Source: Pseudoxanthomonas sacheonensis (GTDB lineage: Bacteria; Pseudomonadota; Gammaproteobacteria; Xanthomonadales; Xanthomonadaceae). From it: DNA of 64,000 nucleotides. The notes beneath the pieces are model-generated. The model saw nothing but the letters and a program-made list of their open reading frames with translations, was not told the DNA's origin and did not search any database. Below, in pieces: positions 54,995 through 63,173 of the stretch. The stretch spans positions 62,001 to 126,000 of the forward strand of contig NZ_PDWS01000004.1 of the NCBI RefSeq assembly GCF_010093305.1. Direction: 5' to 3'. Every line of letters begins with the position of its first letter. Position 1 is the stretch's first letter. The position numbers and the translations under genes were made by a program.

Positions 54995-56046
54995 GTCAGA
55001 GCCCTCGCGATCTCCTTCTTGACGGCAGCTTTGGACGGCGATTTTGTGGCTACAGCCAATGTACCCAGATGCGTCTGCCTGTCTTCCTCCTCATAAGGCA
55101 CCTCATCTGCCAAAGTCATCGCGTGCTTGCAGAGATCGGGTACTACGTTCTGGCTTAGCGCACCCAGGAAAGGGCCATTCTCCAACCGCAACTCATTGCC
55201 GAACCAAATGCTTGTACTGAACGCCTCAGCCAAATCTTCCATGCGAATTGCGGTGCGGTTATCCCAGATCGCATTTTTGACCGCGCGATCCAGGAGCTTG
55301 GACAGCAGGCCAATTCGTCCACCGCAGGCAATGAACATGCGCAACGCCAAGTCAGGTAAGGACAGGTTTGGCACCTCGAATGGGGCCATTTCCCTTTGGA
55401 TACAATTCAGCAGGGAGCGGAAGATCCTCCGTGAGTCTGGATCGGCCCAGTCGTAGACCGGCACCTCGATCGTCGCGTCGAAGCGGCTGCGCAACTGCTC
55501 ACTCCTCAAGATGATTTTCTTGGAGCTGGGCAATCCCACGCAGACCAGACTGAAAGTATTGCGTTCGACAAGTGCTTTGAGCCAGTCGGTCGCGCCGGTA
55601 AGTAAGAAGCGCTGCCCCTTGTCCACCAAGTGCTGAAACTCGTCGACGATGATCATCTTGCACTCGACCTTGTGCAGCAGGTTCAGCAGGCGCGAGAGCA
55701 TGTTGGAGTAGGTGCCCCTCATCCAATTCGGATCGCCCAGCGCTTCTAGAAGCGCCTCCATCAAACCCTTGATGGTGCCTTTAACCGGGGCTTGTACATA
55801 GATCACCTGCTTCTTCAGGCCGGAAGGCGTACGCACTGCAGGGAACTGTGCCTCGAACTCCCGAAAGATGAACGACTTGCCTGATCGGGAGTGGCCAACG
55901 AAGTGCTTGCAGGTAGGTGTACTGGTAGTACTGGTTTCCCTCAAGGTGCGATGCAGACACCGTTGCGCCAATGCGAAGGAGGGAGTGGGAATAGAGAGGT
56001 TCTTGATCTTGTGAAGTTCGGAGAGCAGCGGGAATTCGGGATTCAT
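54991..56046 (-). CDS. tnsC: TnsC/TniB-family AAA ATPase of the transposon
   Basis: The product has 351 residues. Walker A is VGHSRSGKS (50-58), Walker B is MIIVDEF (131-137) followed by QHL, as in TniB/TnsC. An Arg-rich sensor region (LRSRFDATIEVPVYDW) follows. It links target selection by TniQ to the transposase. ATGA overlaps with both neighbours (tnsB and tniQ) show tight coupling. Confidence 0.92.
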   Translation of the reverse strand: MNPEFPLLSELHKIKNLSIPTPSFALAQRCLHRTLRETSTTSTPTCKHFVGHSRSGKSFIFREFEAQFPAVRTPSGLKKQVIYVQAPVKGTIKGLMEALLEALGDPNWMRGTYSNMLSRLLNLLHKVECKMIIVDEFQHLVDKGQRFLLTGATDWLKALVERNTFSLVCVGLPSSKKIILRSEQLRSRFDATIEVPVYDWADPDSRRIFRSLLNCIQREMAPFEVPNLSLPDLALRMFIACGGRIGLLSKLLDRAVKNAIWDNRTAIRMEDLAEAFSTSIWFGNELRLENGPFLGALSQNVVPDLCKHAMTLADEVPYEEEDRQTHLGTLAVATKSPSKAAVKKEIARALT

Positions 56047-58076
56047 GCGAAGAGTTCCTGGTTGTATTGATTGGCGGTGCTGGCGGTAAGTTCCAGCAGG
56101 TCATCGTCTTGAAAGACGGCAGGGTGAAATGCAGGCGCGGGTGGGACTGCTACCGCGATTGGGAGCGTGGACCCATTGGTACCGGGCCGGCTCTTGGGTC
56201 TTGGCGGCTTGGACTCAGGCTTGGTCATCTGCGTGGAAACATCGCCATGCAGGAATCGAGCCTGGTTCTTTCGCGTCCTGCGACGATTCAGGAGCATGTC
56301 TTGTTGGATCAGTTCCCGAATACGCCGCTTGGCGTCGGCCAAGCCGACGGTGGATTGCGACTCCTCGCTGAGCGCGTTGGCGTATTCGCGGCACTTACGG
56401 TGCTGCCAACGCGTCATCCCTTGGGCGTATGCGCTATCGACCGCTTCTACTTTGATGTACTTGCCGGTGTCCGGACAAAGCACGTACAAATGGCCTATGT
56501 CCTCATCGTTGGTCACGATTTCCACCGTGATCCGGTCACCATGACGATGACGAAGAGATGCCATGTCCGAACTGTTGTAAAACAAGGAATCGAACAGGAT
56601 TCCCTGGTGACCTAGAACGCGGTGGTCTCGTTTTCCGAATGCCGCATCGACCCACTCGGCCGAATCCGGCAGATGACGGTCCACCTTGTCGATCAGTCGC
56701 GTCCACTTAGCGGCAGGGCTTTCTCCCAGGGTGGTATGTCTGCGCTGGTGGTAATAATCGACGGTCCAAATGCGCAGGATGCGGTTCAGGGTGCCCAGGC
56801 TGATTAAGGCGTGCTTGGAGCTGTCGTAGTCGCCCTTCTCCATGATGTTGGAGAAGGTTCGACCCGGGATGCCGGAGATGAGGTCAGATTGCAGGGTTCT
56901 GAAATAGCGCTCGATCTTGCCCTTGTACCAAGGCTTGCGGCGGGGACAGGTTTGAACGGTGGTACCGAACTGCCCGGCGGCATGATCCAGCGAGAAGCCA
57001 TGAAACTCCAGGCCATTGTCCACCACGAGCATACGGATTACCCCCCATGTCGGCCATGGGTTGTCCACATCATCCATGTCGTCTTTGGGAAGCATGGCGT
57101 GTCGGAGTGCACGCATGACTGTCAACGCGCTAGGCTCATCGAAGCTGAGTGAGTACCCAAGGATGAGACGCGTGCATTCGTCCAGGATCACCGTTAACCA
57201 GGGCCGGCCCAAGGGGAGGCCCTTTTTCTCGTCAACTACGAATAAGTCAAGCCTGCAGTGGTCAATAGCGGCACGTTCCAGTGGGAGCTCAGCTCTCGCT
57301 CCTTCGCCTGTGCTCCTGAACTTGACGCTGGCTGCGCGAATGCCATAACGCGCCGAGTAGACGTCGTAAGCATCCAGCTCAAAAATCCGTGTCTTGAGGC
57401 ACTCATACCCGACGTGCGGCAAATATTCGGACTCAATGCGTTCGAGATTGCTGATGTCGATCTGGTCGTTGATAGCCCCCAGCACTGCCTTGATGCTGCG
57501 GCGCTCAGGCGTCAAGTACAGGTCGTGGATGAGCTGATCGATCAAGTCCTCGATGTCAGGATGCAGTCGGGTCTCGCGGTTGCCCTTCAGAGCATGACGA
57601 TCCAGCAGTGCGTTGATATTGCAATCTGCCTCCCGGTACTGTTGGATCCATTTGGTCACGGTACTGGCATGCGGACATGTCGGTAGGAGTTCTCGTTCCG
57701 GGGCTTTTAGGGCATTCCAGATCGAAGCCACGATTGGCGCGAAAGTTGAACGCGTGGTCGTCACGCCCTGCAGTTTCTTTACAAAGTGCAGGCGCAGTGC
57801 CGCAAGCCGACTATGAGCAGGGTTAACGGATGCCAACAGCGCATTGCTCACGACACGCATCTTGGCGCGTCTGTCAGCCGAAGGTTCTGCAACCTGCCTG
57901 AATATCAGCCGGCCCTGTTTGAAGTACTTGAGCATCTGCTCCTGGGTCAGCTCATGCCGGCGAACCTTTGCCGTGTCCTCAAACTCGATGCGGCCCTCGC
58001 CCAATAGGCGGGTGATGTGATGGCGCGTGCCGTCCAGGTCGAAGCGCTGACCGACCGCAAATGTGCCTACGCCCAT
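56043..58076 (-). CDS. tnsB: TnsB/TniA-family DDE transposase
   Basis: The product has 677 residues from MGVGTFAVGQRFDLDG. The open frame extends further upstream, but inside tnsA. The DDE residues are visible: Asp in RLDLFVVDEK, Asp in MLVVDNGLEFHG and Glu in WYKGKIERYFRT. N-terminal helical DNA-binding domains (60-270) and a C-terminal tail ending near DDDLLELTAS, likely to contact TnsC, complete the usual plan. It makes the 3'-end cuts and strand transfer. It overlaps tnsA by 10 bases. Confidence 0.92.
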   Translation of the reverse strand: MGVGTFAVGQRFDLDGTRHHITRLLGEGRIEFEDTAKVRRHELTQEQMLKYFKQGRLIFRQVAEPSADRRAKMRVVSNALLASVNPAHSRLAALRLHFVKKLQGVTTTRSTFAPIVASIWNALKAPERELLPTCPHASTVTKWIQQYREADCNINALLDRHALKGNRETRLHPDIEDLIDQLIHDLYLTPERRSIKAVLGAINDQIDISNLERIESEYLPHVGYECLKTRIFELDAYDVYSARYGIRAASVKFRSTGEGARAELPLERAAIDHCRLDLFVVDEKKGLPLGRPWLTVILDECTRLILGYSLSFDEPSALTVMRALRHAMLPKDDMDDVDNPWPTWGVIRMLVVDNGLEFHGFSLDHAAGQFGTTVQTCPRRKPWYKGKIERYFRTLQSDLISGIPGRTFSNIMEKGDYDSSKHALISLGTLNRILRIWTVDYYHQRRHTTLGESPAAKWTRLIDKVDRHLPDSAEWVDAAFGKRDHRVLGHQGILFDSLFYNSSDMASLRHRHGDRITVEIVTNDEDIGHLYVLCPDTGKYIKVEAVDSAYAQGMTRWQHRKCREYANALSEESQSTVGLADAKRRIRELIQQDMLLNRRRTRKNQARFLHGDVSTQMTKPESKPPRPKSRPGTNGSTLPIAVAVPPAPAFHPAVFQDDDLLELTASTANQYNQELFA

Positions 58077-58822
58077 AGCCAGCCCCCTTCCACGCCGGAG
58101 GCCCAGATGCGCGATTCCGAAGACAGTGGGAGAGCCAGATCTGTATGCAGGCGACCTTGCATCAGATCCCGGGCCAGACCTATCGCATTGGCGGGCATGC
58201 TCCACCCAAGCTCGCCCAACGAGATGCCAGGTGTACTGCTCACTTGGTGGTAGGCCAGCAAGGATTGATGCTCGCTGGAGACACCTCGCCCGCGCTGCAG
58301 CAGTGACCAGGCGTTGGACAGGCGGGTCGGGCCAGGCAGATCCCGCTCGGTGATCAATCGATAGCCCACACCGACAGCCGAAAGCAGTTCTGTCAGGTGC
58401 TGCGTGCGCTCGATCAGCACTGCGTCCAGGTCGCGTGCGAACTTCAGTTCCAGAAACCATGGTCGGCCGCGGTGCGCGACGGCAAAATCTGGGATATGCC
58501 GGGCTAGGCCTTGTGGCGTGTCGAATTCCATCATCACCGGCTGTTCGGCGAACCAGTCCACGGTCGGGCAGGCGTCCAGCAGCATGGCTACCTGGTGTTC
58601 CAGGCCGGACTCCACGTGAACCGCCCGTCCCAGTTTCAGACTGATGAAGCGGTAAATCGGGCGCATCGCCGCACGGCTGAGGAGTTTGCGTACGCGGTCT
58701 TGGCCCTGCTCAGGCCATCGCCAGTGCACGCGGGCGTTTGAGTCCAATGGTGGCGCCCATCGCAGGGACGCACGGGGAAAGGCTGGGCTCGTGGGGCCCA
58801 GGTACATGTCAGGTAAGGTCAT
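58067..58822 (-). CDS. tnsA: TnsA-family endonuclease
   Basis: The product has 251 residues from MTLPDMYLGP. A frame 66 bp longer also exists. The TnsA N-terminal nuclease signature is present: HVESGLEHQVAMLLD (acidic residues at about 71 and 75), RHIPDFAVAH (Asp112) and WFLELKFAR (Glu125, Lys127), a PD-(D/E)xK-like active site. TnsA makes the 5'-end cuts so that the element moves by cut and paste. Its presence places the element with Tn7-like rather than Tn5053-like transposons. Confidence 0.9.
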   Translation of the reverse strand: MTLPDMYLGPTSPAFPRASLRWAPPLDSNARVHWRWPEQGQDRVRKLLSRAAMRPIYRFISLKLGRAVHVESGLEHQVAMLLDACPTVDWFAEQPVMMEFDTPQGLARHIPDFAVAHRGRPWFLELKFARDLDAVLIERTQHLTELLSAVGVGYRLITERDLPGPTRLSNAWSLLQRGRGVSSEHQSLLAYHQVSSTPGISLGELGWSMPANAIGLARDLMQGRLHTDLALPLSSESRIWASGVEGGWLWA

Positions 58823-58961
58823 GGGATCGTCCAATACAACCGGCGTTAAGACCGGCCGAGAGAGGGAACAATCCGGGCAGCAGGGCATCTCCCATGCTTG
58901 ACGGGGGACGGCCGCGCAGCTAGAGTTACGAAAAAGCCCGCCAAAGCTTTTGAAGTAACTC

Positions 58962-58991
58962 CAGAAGGCCAGACGAAAGTCTGGCTTTCTG
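58962..58991. terminator. Strong hairpin upstream of tnsA, possible bidirectional terminator
   Basis: A 13-bp stem (one G-T wobble) surrounds a GAAA loop: CAGAAGGCCAGAC and GTCTGGCTTTCTG. Short T runs follow on the plus strand and A/T-rich bases on the other. It separates the transposition operon from the gene at 59,041-59,346. Confidence 0.5.
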
Positions 58992-59040
58992 CGTTTCTGG
59001 CCCGGGGTTTAAGACACAGCGTTCGGGCTTATTTCATGGG

Positions 59041-59346
59041 TCACTCCTGTTTCGAAGGCCTTGCGGCAGGTTGACCCGGCGGCAGGCCCACCGGGCAAGT
59101 CGTTTCCGATCTCGCAATCCAGTGCGCCACCTCTCGCGTGCTGGCACACCATCCCCGCTTCCCTGGTTGCATGAACAGCGCTACCGCTGGCCCATGTCGA
59201 TGCAGGGACTGCCGGAAGGCATCGCTGGAGGGATACCCCAGCAACTTCCGCAAGTTGGCCCCACTCAGAACCGGGCCGAACTCGGTTAGCAACCAGCGCT
59301 CAAGGGATTGGGCGCGCTCTTCGTAGGCGAAATCGGCTTTGGTCAC
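59041..59346 (-). CDS. Small protein of unknown function, possible DNA-binding
   Basis: The product has 101 residues from a GTG (MTKADFAYEERAQSLER). ANLRKLLGYPSSDAFRQSLHRHG (about 30-52) could be a helix-turn-helix. No family is recognised with confidence. It is upstream of the tns operon in the same direction and divergent from the 59,436 gene. It may be an accessory or regulatory gene of the Tn7-like element. The ribosome site is weak. Confidence 0.55.
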   Translation of the reverse strand: MTKADFAYEERAQSLERWLLTEFGPVLSGANLRKLLGYPSSDAFRQSLHRHGPAVALFMQPGKRGWCASTREVAHWIARSETTCPVGLPPGQPAARPSKQE

Positions 59347-59435
59347 GGGTAGGCGGTATTCTTTAATCTCCCGAATAGTAAGGCGAGCCTGCCGGTAGCT
59401 CTCTGAAAAACCCTGCTCGCTCTTTTTATCCCCTT

Positions 59436-60050
59436 GTGAATCTGCCTGTGGTAGCGCCTATCGCCGTGCCGACGGATCTGGCAAACAAGGCGCTCTGGGG
59501 GGCGTCCCTGCGACGTTCCGTGGCCTTGGCTACCTACGCCGAGGCAGCCTTGGCGACCGGCATCTGGGACCCATTGAAGCTGGAAGCCGAATTGCTCAGG
59601 CGCAAGCCAAGCACGCTTTCGACGCGAGGAGATAGGCAAAGCAAACTGTCGGTGCGGGGAGAGCTGCGCAGCCTGCTGAAAGGAAGTGCGCCTCGCAAGC
59701 AGCTCGTGGCCCGCATCGCTTGCAGTCTGCCGGATCGCGCGGTCACCTACTGGGCCAACCACCCGCTATTCCACATGCTTGATGCGCAGGGCAACGAGCC
59801 GAAGCTTCATGCCAGCATTGTGTACGCCTTGGACTCGCTGGAAGGACCTATTCGGGACTACTTCTGGCGTGGTGCCGAGACGAGCTGGGACCGTGGCTCA
59901 GCTAATCTGCAAGCTGACATCTTCCCCGAGTCAGCGGCGCTGGAGGCCGCGCTGAATGACCGCAAGAAGTGGGAAACGCTTAGCGAGTTGGATTGGCTTG
60001 TGCTTAACGTGGCTGTCTACCTCAAGCAAGGGTTGCGTCGTAAGACATAG
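59436..60050 (+). CDS. Unrecognised protein in the accessory region
   Basis: The product has 204 residues from a GTG (MNLPVVAPIAVPTDLA). It is helical and has no membrane segment or obvious active site. Segments include LFHMLDAQGNEPKLHASIVYAL and ETLSELDWLVLNVAVYLKQG. It is divergent to the 59,041 gene, with an AT-rich gap of 89 bp that probably holds both promoters. Host-like codon use is reduced. The family is unknown. Confidence 0.6.
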   Translation: MNLPVVAPIAVPTDLANKALWGASLRRSVALATYAEAALATGIWDPLKLEAELLRRKPSTLSTRGDRQSKLSVRGELRSLLKGSAPRKQLVARIACSLPDRAVTYWANHPLFHMLDAQGNEPKLHASIVYALDSLEGPIRDYFWRGAETSWDRGSANLQADIFPESAALEAALNDRKKWETLSELDWLVLNVAVYLKQGLRRKT

Positions 60051-60122
60051 ATGGATGCTTTGGTATGCGCGGGAGATTGGCAATGCCCTTCCCTTAATCG
60101 ATTCCATTTGTGAGGTCTGATC

Positions 60123-60422
60123 ATGATTGCAAAATATGCCCTATTGGCCCTCGGCTGCTGCGCTTCACATGTGGCCTGGGCGGAAACTGTCAATGCGGTC
60201 TCGACTGGTAAGAGCGAGGTGGCCGCATGCGCCAATGCCAAAGCCAATGCAGCTAGGCAATGCGAAACGGGAAAAGTAAAAAAATATGAATCTTGCCAAT
60301 GCGAAACTGGTGAGTTCTCGGGCGGCGATAAGCATCAGTGCGCCATAGACGCAGTTTGCGAAGCACACAAAGGCGAGGATGAACACTCCAGCACACAAAA
60401 AGTACCCGTGCAGAGAGATTAG
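60123..60422 (+). CDS. Small secreted Cys-rich protein
   Basis: The product has 99 residues. The signal peptide is MIAKYALLALGCCASHVAWA. The mature part has six Cys (ACANAKANAARQC, SCQCETGEF, HQCAIDAVC), so disulfides are likely in the periplasm or outside. The ATG has GAGGTCTGATC upstream. No family assignment. Confidence 0.6.
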   Translation: MIAKYALLALGCCASHVAWAETVNAVSTGKSEVAACANAKANAARQCETGKVKKYESCQCETGEFSGGDKHQCAIDAVCEAHKGEDEHSSTQKVPVQRD

Positions 60423-60474
60423 AGCGATGCGGGCAATAGAGGCTGAGCGGTCTCACCGATGCAACGCCGGACAG

Positions 60475-60588
60475 CTGGAACACCATTTCTCGGTCCATGC
60501 TCGTGCTCCGCTCTTCATGGTGCAGTCCGCACTGGCCCGCATATCCGCTGGCGGGCGCATTATCAATCTCTCGTCCGGCCTGGTAACA
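60475..60588 (+). pseudogene. Fragment of an SDR oxidoreductase
   Basis: Thirty-eight codons read HHFSVHARAPLFMVQSA and GGRIINLSSGLVT, which is the middle of a short-chain dehydrogenase (strand 5 with NLSSG). Neither the Rossmann start nor the YxxxK end is present. It is directly followed by an unrelated kinase fragment. Confidence 0.65.
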
Positions 60589-60610
60589 CACCGACGGGGA
60601 GCGCCAGTAG

Positions 60611-60817
60611 GTGTTCGAGCGTTTCTACCGCGCCGGTGTTGGTCATCGCACGCAGGGCATAGGCATGGGTCTGTCGCTTGTCGAGTACGTGGTCGTTTCG
60701 CATGGTGGACGGCTGCGCTGCGGTGCCGGGCTCGACGGCCATGGCTTCAGCGTCGAGATATGGTTGCCCGTGCCGCTGCGTGTAAATCCCAAGCCGGCCG
60801 CCCCCGGTAAAGCGTAG
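60611..60817 (+). pseudogene. C-terminal fragment of a sensor histidine kinase
   Basis: Sixty-eight codons read FERFYRAG, GIGMGLSLVEYVVVSHGG and GFSVEIWLP, which are the F and G2 boxes of a HATPase domain. The sensor, dimerisation and N box parts are missing, and a stop codon precedes the fragment. Confidence 0.7.
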
Positions 60818-60900
60818 GTGTTCGCTTTGGGTCGGGGAGATGCACGTTCCGGGTCGTACCCCGCACGCCAGGTTTGCGGTCGCGTCTGCTGATTTCGGAG

Positions 60901-60929
60901 TGTCAGCTACTGGCCGAAAGCGGGCATGT
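60901..60929 (+). repeat. Dispersed short motif (GGCCGAAAGC type)
   Basis: TGTCAGCTACTGGCCGAAAG and the bases after it match, with changes, 20790-20818 and the inverted-type sequence at 63016-63046. Read on the minus strand it encodes RFRPVAD-like peptides seen in spurious frames. The function is unknown. Confidence 0.5.
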
Positions 60930-60951
60930 GTCGGGGCGGTTGGCTGAAACA

Positions 60952-62061
60952 TTACATTTGCATCGCCAACTCAGGTTTAACGAGCGCAGAGTACTGCAAT
61001 GGGGAAAGTCCACCGAGGGAGTAATGCGGCCTCGACAAGTTATACCTCGTTCTCCAGTCTTCAAGCATGCGGCTAACTTCAATCATGTTGTGTAGCTCAT
61101 AGCGATCCAAGACTTCTTTTCGCAGAGTTCCATTGAATCTCTCTATTAGGCTGTTGTCGGCACTGACATAGGGCCGGCCATAAACCCGCTGAGCGCCTAT
61201 TCTTTTCATCCAAGCGACGTACTCGGAGGCTTTGAATACACTTCCGTTGTCGGTCCGTATAGCCTTGGGGACTCGACCAGACGAATGCAGCCTTTCCAGA
61301 CAGCGAACTACTACGCTGGTTGTTTGCCTAACCACAGGATGAGTGAGCAGCGCTTCCCGATTGAAGTCGTCAATGATGTTCAGAATCCAGTAGCGCTTTC
61401 CCCTGAACAGCCCGTCTGCCATGAAGTCCATCGACCACATGTCGTTGGGGGCGGTTTGCGCCTGCATGTGCTTGCGAACACGAGCGGGGGTCGGAAGCTT
61501 GGGAGCGCTCTTGCCACCGCGGCCCGGCAGTTCCAGTTTGGCAGCTTTATACGTCAACCAGCAGGCCTTCCTGCTATTGGGCTGATCCTTCAAGATGGCA
61601 TTGAAGACCTTATGAAATCCTTGGCCAGGATTCTGTTCGAAGTATCGCTTCATGTCTGCGATAAGGTTGGCGTCGGCCGTGGCAGCCACCTTGCCGCTGC
61701 CAGCGGAAGGGGAAAGGCCAACGATTCTGTTGGCGGCGATGTGAGGAATGCCGAAGTTTGCACGGAGGGTCGCGGCCATGACCGAGCGAGGCCGCTGGGC
61801 CGGCTGCATGCGCTTGATGACCTGTCTGGAGATATCGATATAGCTGCTCAGCTTCTCGACACGGCTGGTCATGATCGTGAGTTGGTGTTCGAGCCGTCGA
61901 ATCGTTTCAATCCACCTGGCATCGAGGCCCGAGTATTGCCTGGTCAGAAACCCAATGTGACCTATCGTGATTCCATACCTTCGCGCGATTTCTTTTAAGC
62001 TGATGCCGTCCTCATGATCGCGGAGCAGTCTCGCAATCTTTAGGGAAGACATCGATTTCAT
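60952..62061 (-). CDS. IS3-type transposase (single reading frame)
   Basis: The product has 369 residues from MKSMSSLKIARLLRDH. An N-terminal HTH (ISLKEIARRYGITIGHIGFL) and a leucine-containing helix precede an integrase core with Asp in MWSMDFMADGLF, Asp in IRTDNGSVF and Glu in SLIERFNGTLRKEV (DDE). In most IS3 elements two overlapping frames are joined by frameshifting. Here they are one frame. GGGAG stands before the ATG. I could not define terminal inverted repeats, so the extent of the IS is unknown. Confidence 0.82.
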   Translation of the reverse strand: MKSMSSLKIARLLRDHEDGISLKEIARRYGITIGHIGFLTRQYSGLDARWIETIRRLEHQLTIMTSRVEKLSSYIDISRQVIKRMQPAQRPRSVMAATLRANFGIPHIAANRIVGLSPSAGSGKVAATADANLIADMKRYFEQNPGQGFHKVFNAILKDQPNSRKACWLTYKAAKLELPGRGGKSAPKLPTPARVRKHMQAQTAPNDMWSMDFMADGLFRGKRYWILNIIDDFNREALLTHPVVRQTTSVVVRCLERLHSSGRVPKAIRTDNGSVFKASEYVAWMKRIGAQRVYGRPYVSADNSLIERFNGTLRKEVLDRYELHNMIEVSRMLEDWRTRYNLSRPHYSLGGLSPLQYSALVKPELAMQM

Positions 62062-62120
62062 GGGCTTGGCTCCCGCGTGGGGATATGAGAGTAGCCCTAG
62101 CTGTGGTTCGCGGGGCCCAG

Positions 62121-62313
62121 TCAGGCGTAGACGCTGACCAATGCAGCATCCCTGTTACGCATCTCGACCACGACCGCGGTTGTCACGCCAGCAGCATCGT
62201 GGCGGGCGCCGGCCATCACCTCAGCGGCTTCCAGGGCGTCATCCCGCCTGGCGAACCTGGTAGAGGTCCCAGCCATGCATGGCCGGCATGATCACGAAGA
62301 ACTCAGCTTCCAT
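62121..62313 (-). pseudogene. Frameshifted small gene, unknown family
   Basis: The frame starts MEAEFFVIMPAMHGWDLYQVRQAG and stops. The adjacent frame continues DDALEAAEVMAGARHDAAG to VVVEMRNRDAALVSVYA. The two halves together look like one small protein of about 63 residues interrupted by a one-base shift near 62,240. No family is recognised. Confidence 0.4.
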
Positions 62314-62333
62314 GGCTTCACACAATTCCTAGG

Positions 62334-62534
62334 CTAGTCCACCGCCCAGTCATTTTTTGCGCGATCAAAAACCCGAGTCGTCTTTGCTGTCGCCCTAACC
62401 AGGTTGATGCCATTCACAGCGTCTGCACGGTTCTTATAACCTTCCGCCGAGTCAGCGACAATGTCCTTGTGATTTGCTGCTACCAATTGCCAACGCCACT
62501 CGCCTTTCACATCTTTGTAAAGATTGAAGTACAT
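62334..62534 (-). CDS. YegP-like protein (DUF1508)
   Basis: The product has 66 residues from MYFNLYKDVKGEWRWQLV. The DUF1508 pattern is clear: WRWQLVAANHKDIVADSAEGYKNRADAVNGI (outline), then LVRATAKTTRVFD. One-repeat forms of about 60 residues are common. An in-frame extension of 40 residues exists upstream, but GGTGAA before this ATG favours the short form. Function of the family is unknown. Confidence 0.72.
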   Translation of the reverse strand: MYFNLYKDVKGEWRWQLVAANHKDIVADSAEGYKNRADAVNGINLVRATAKTTRVFDRAKNDWAVD

Positions 62535-63173
62535 GAGGTTCACCAAGTTAGTAAGCAAAGGATCAGACTGAGATCGAAAAGCTACCCCCGGCCCAGCTAA
62601 CCGCTTGCTCAAGGCGGGACCATTTTCCTTCTGCAGAGCGACAATTCTTGTCAACGCAGGGGCATGCTTCCGGGGGCAGAGATAGGGTGCCGTAACGGCT
62701 ACGTCACCACAGTCAGTGGATAGCGCCAGAAGAGGTAGGAATTCCCTTACTCCTAACCGAATGGACTGCGGCGTTCACCGTTCATCTATTCTGCGTACCT
62801 GAATCTGCAAATCACAACGTAAATAATTCACAGTGAGCGCGGCTTAGACATCGAGTTGCGATGTAGCGCGCCGCAGGGGGCGCCGGAAGGATTGGTGGAA
62901 GGAGAGGCGGCGAGAAAGGCCTTATTTCAATCTCAGTGGTTAGGATTCTTTTTGAGAGAGAGGCGTGGGCGCAGTCTCTGGTTGGGCCCAGCCATCGTCC
63001 CAAGAACAGTAACTGAGAATATCCGCTTCTGGCCGGAAGCCGACACAGGCTGATCGATAGCAGGCCCGAACGGATGGGTCTACGTTCCCAAGGTGGCATT
63101 CGTTCGGAACTTGTCGATCCAACCATTGCTCCGGATTCATGCCACGAAGCATTTGATACAATGACAGGTTCCG
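62535..63173. other. Region without a supported gene
   Basis: Besides a possible 5' extension of the YegP-like frame (to 62654), I see only a degenerate palindromic motif at 63016-63046 (ATCCGCTTCTGGCCGGAAGC). The region is probably intergenic or decayed mobile DNA. Confidence 0.45.

Larger units (their letters stand above)
43534..58822. mobile_element. Tn7-like transposon (left end and cargo to tnsA; right end not located)
   Basis: The element has TnsA, TnsB, TnsC and TniQ genes in one leftward operon at 53.5-58.8 kb. Cargo genes lie between them and comF. A candidate left end is TGTAGACAGCGCTAAAAG from 43534, abutting comF codons. The related words GACAGCGCTAAA (43538) and GACACAGCTAAA (43562) could be TnsB sites. 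I found no inverted copy of this end to the right, so the right end may be mutated or beyond 64,000. The stated end is only the tnsA start. Confidence 0.7.

Noticed and set aside
53492..58822. CRISPR-guided (CAST) transposon
   Set aside because: No Cas gene and no repeat-spacer array was seen anywhere in the window.
59000..59040. Right end of the Tn7-like element near GACACAGCGTTCGGG
   Set aside because: The GACACAGC word is in direct, not inverted, orientation relative to the left end, and no flanking duplication was found.
62812..63161. Small frames giving FRPEAD-like peptides
   Set aside because: They come from a dispersed DNA motif rather than a gene.
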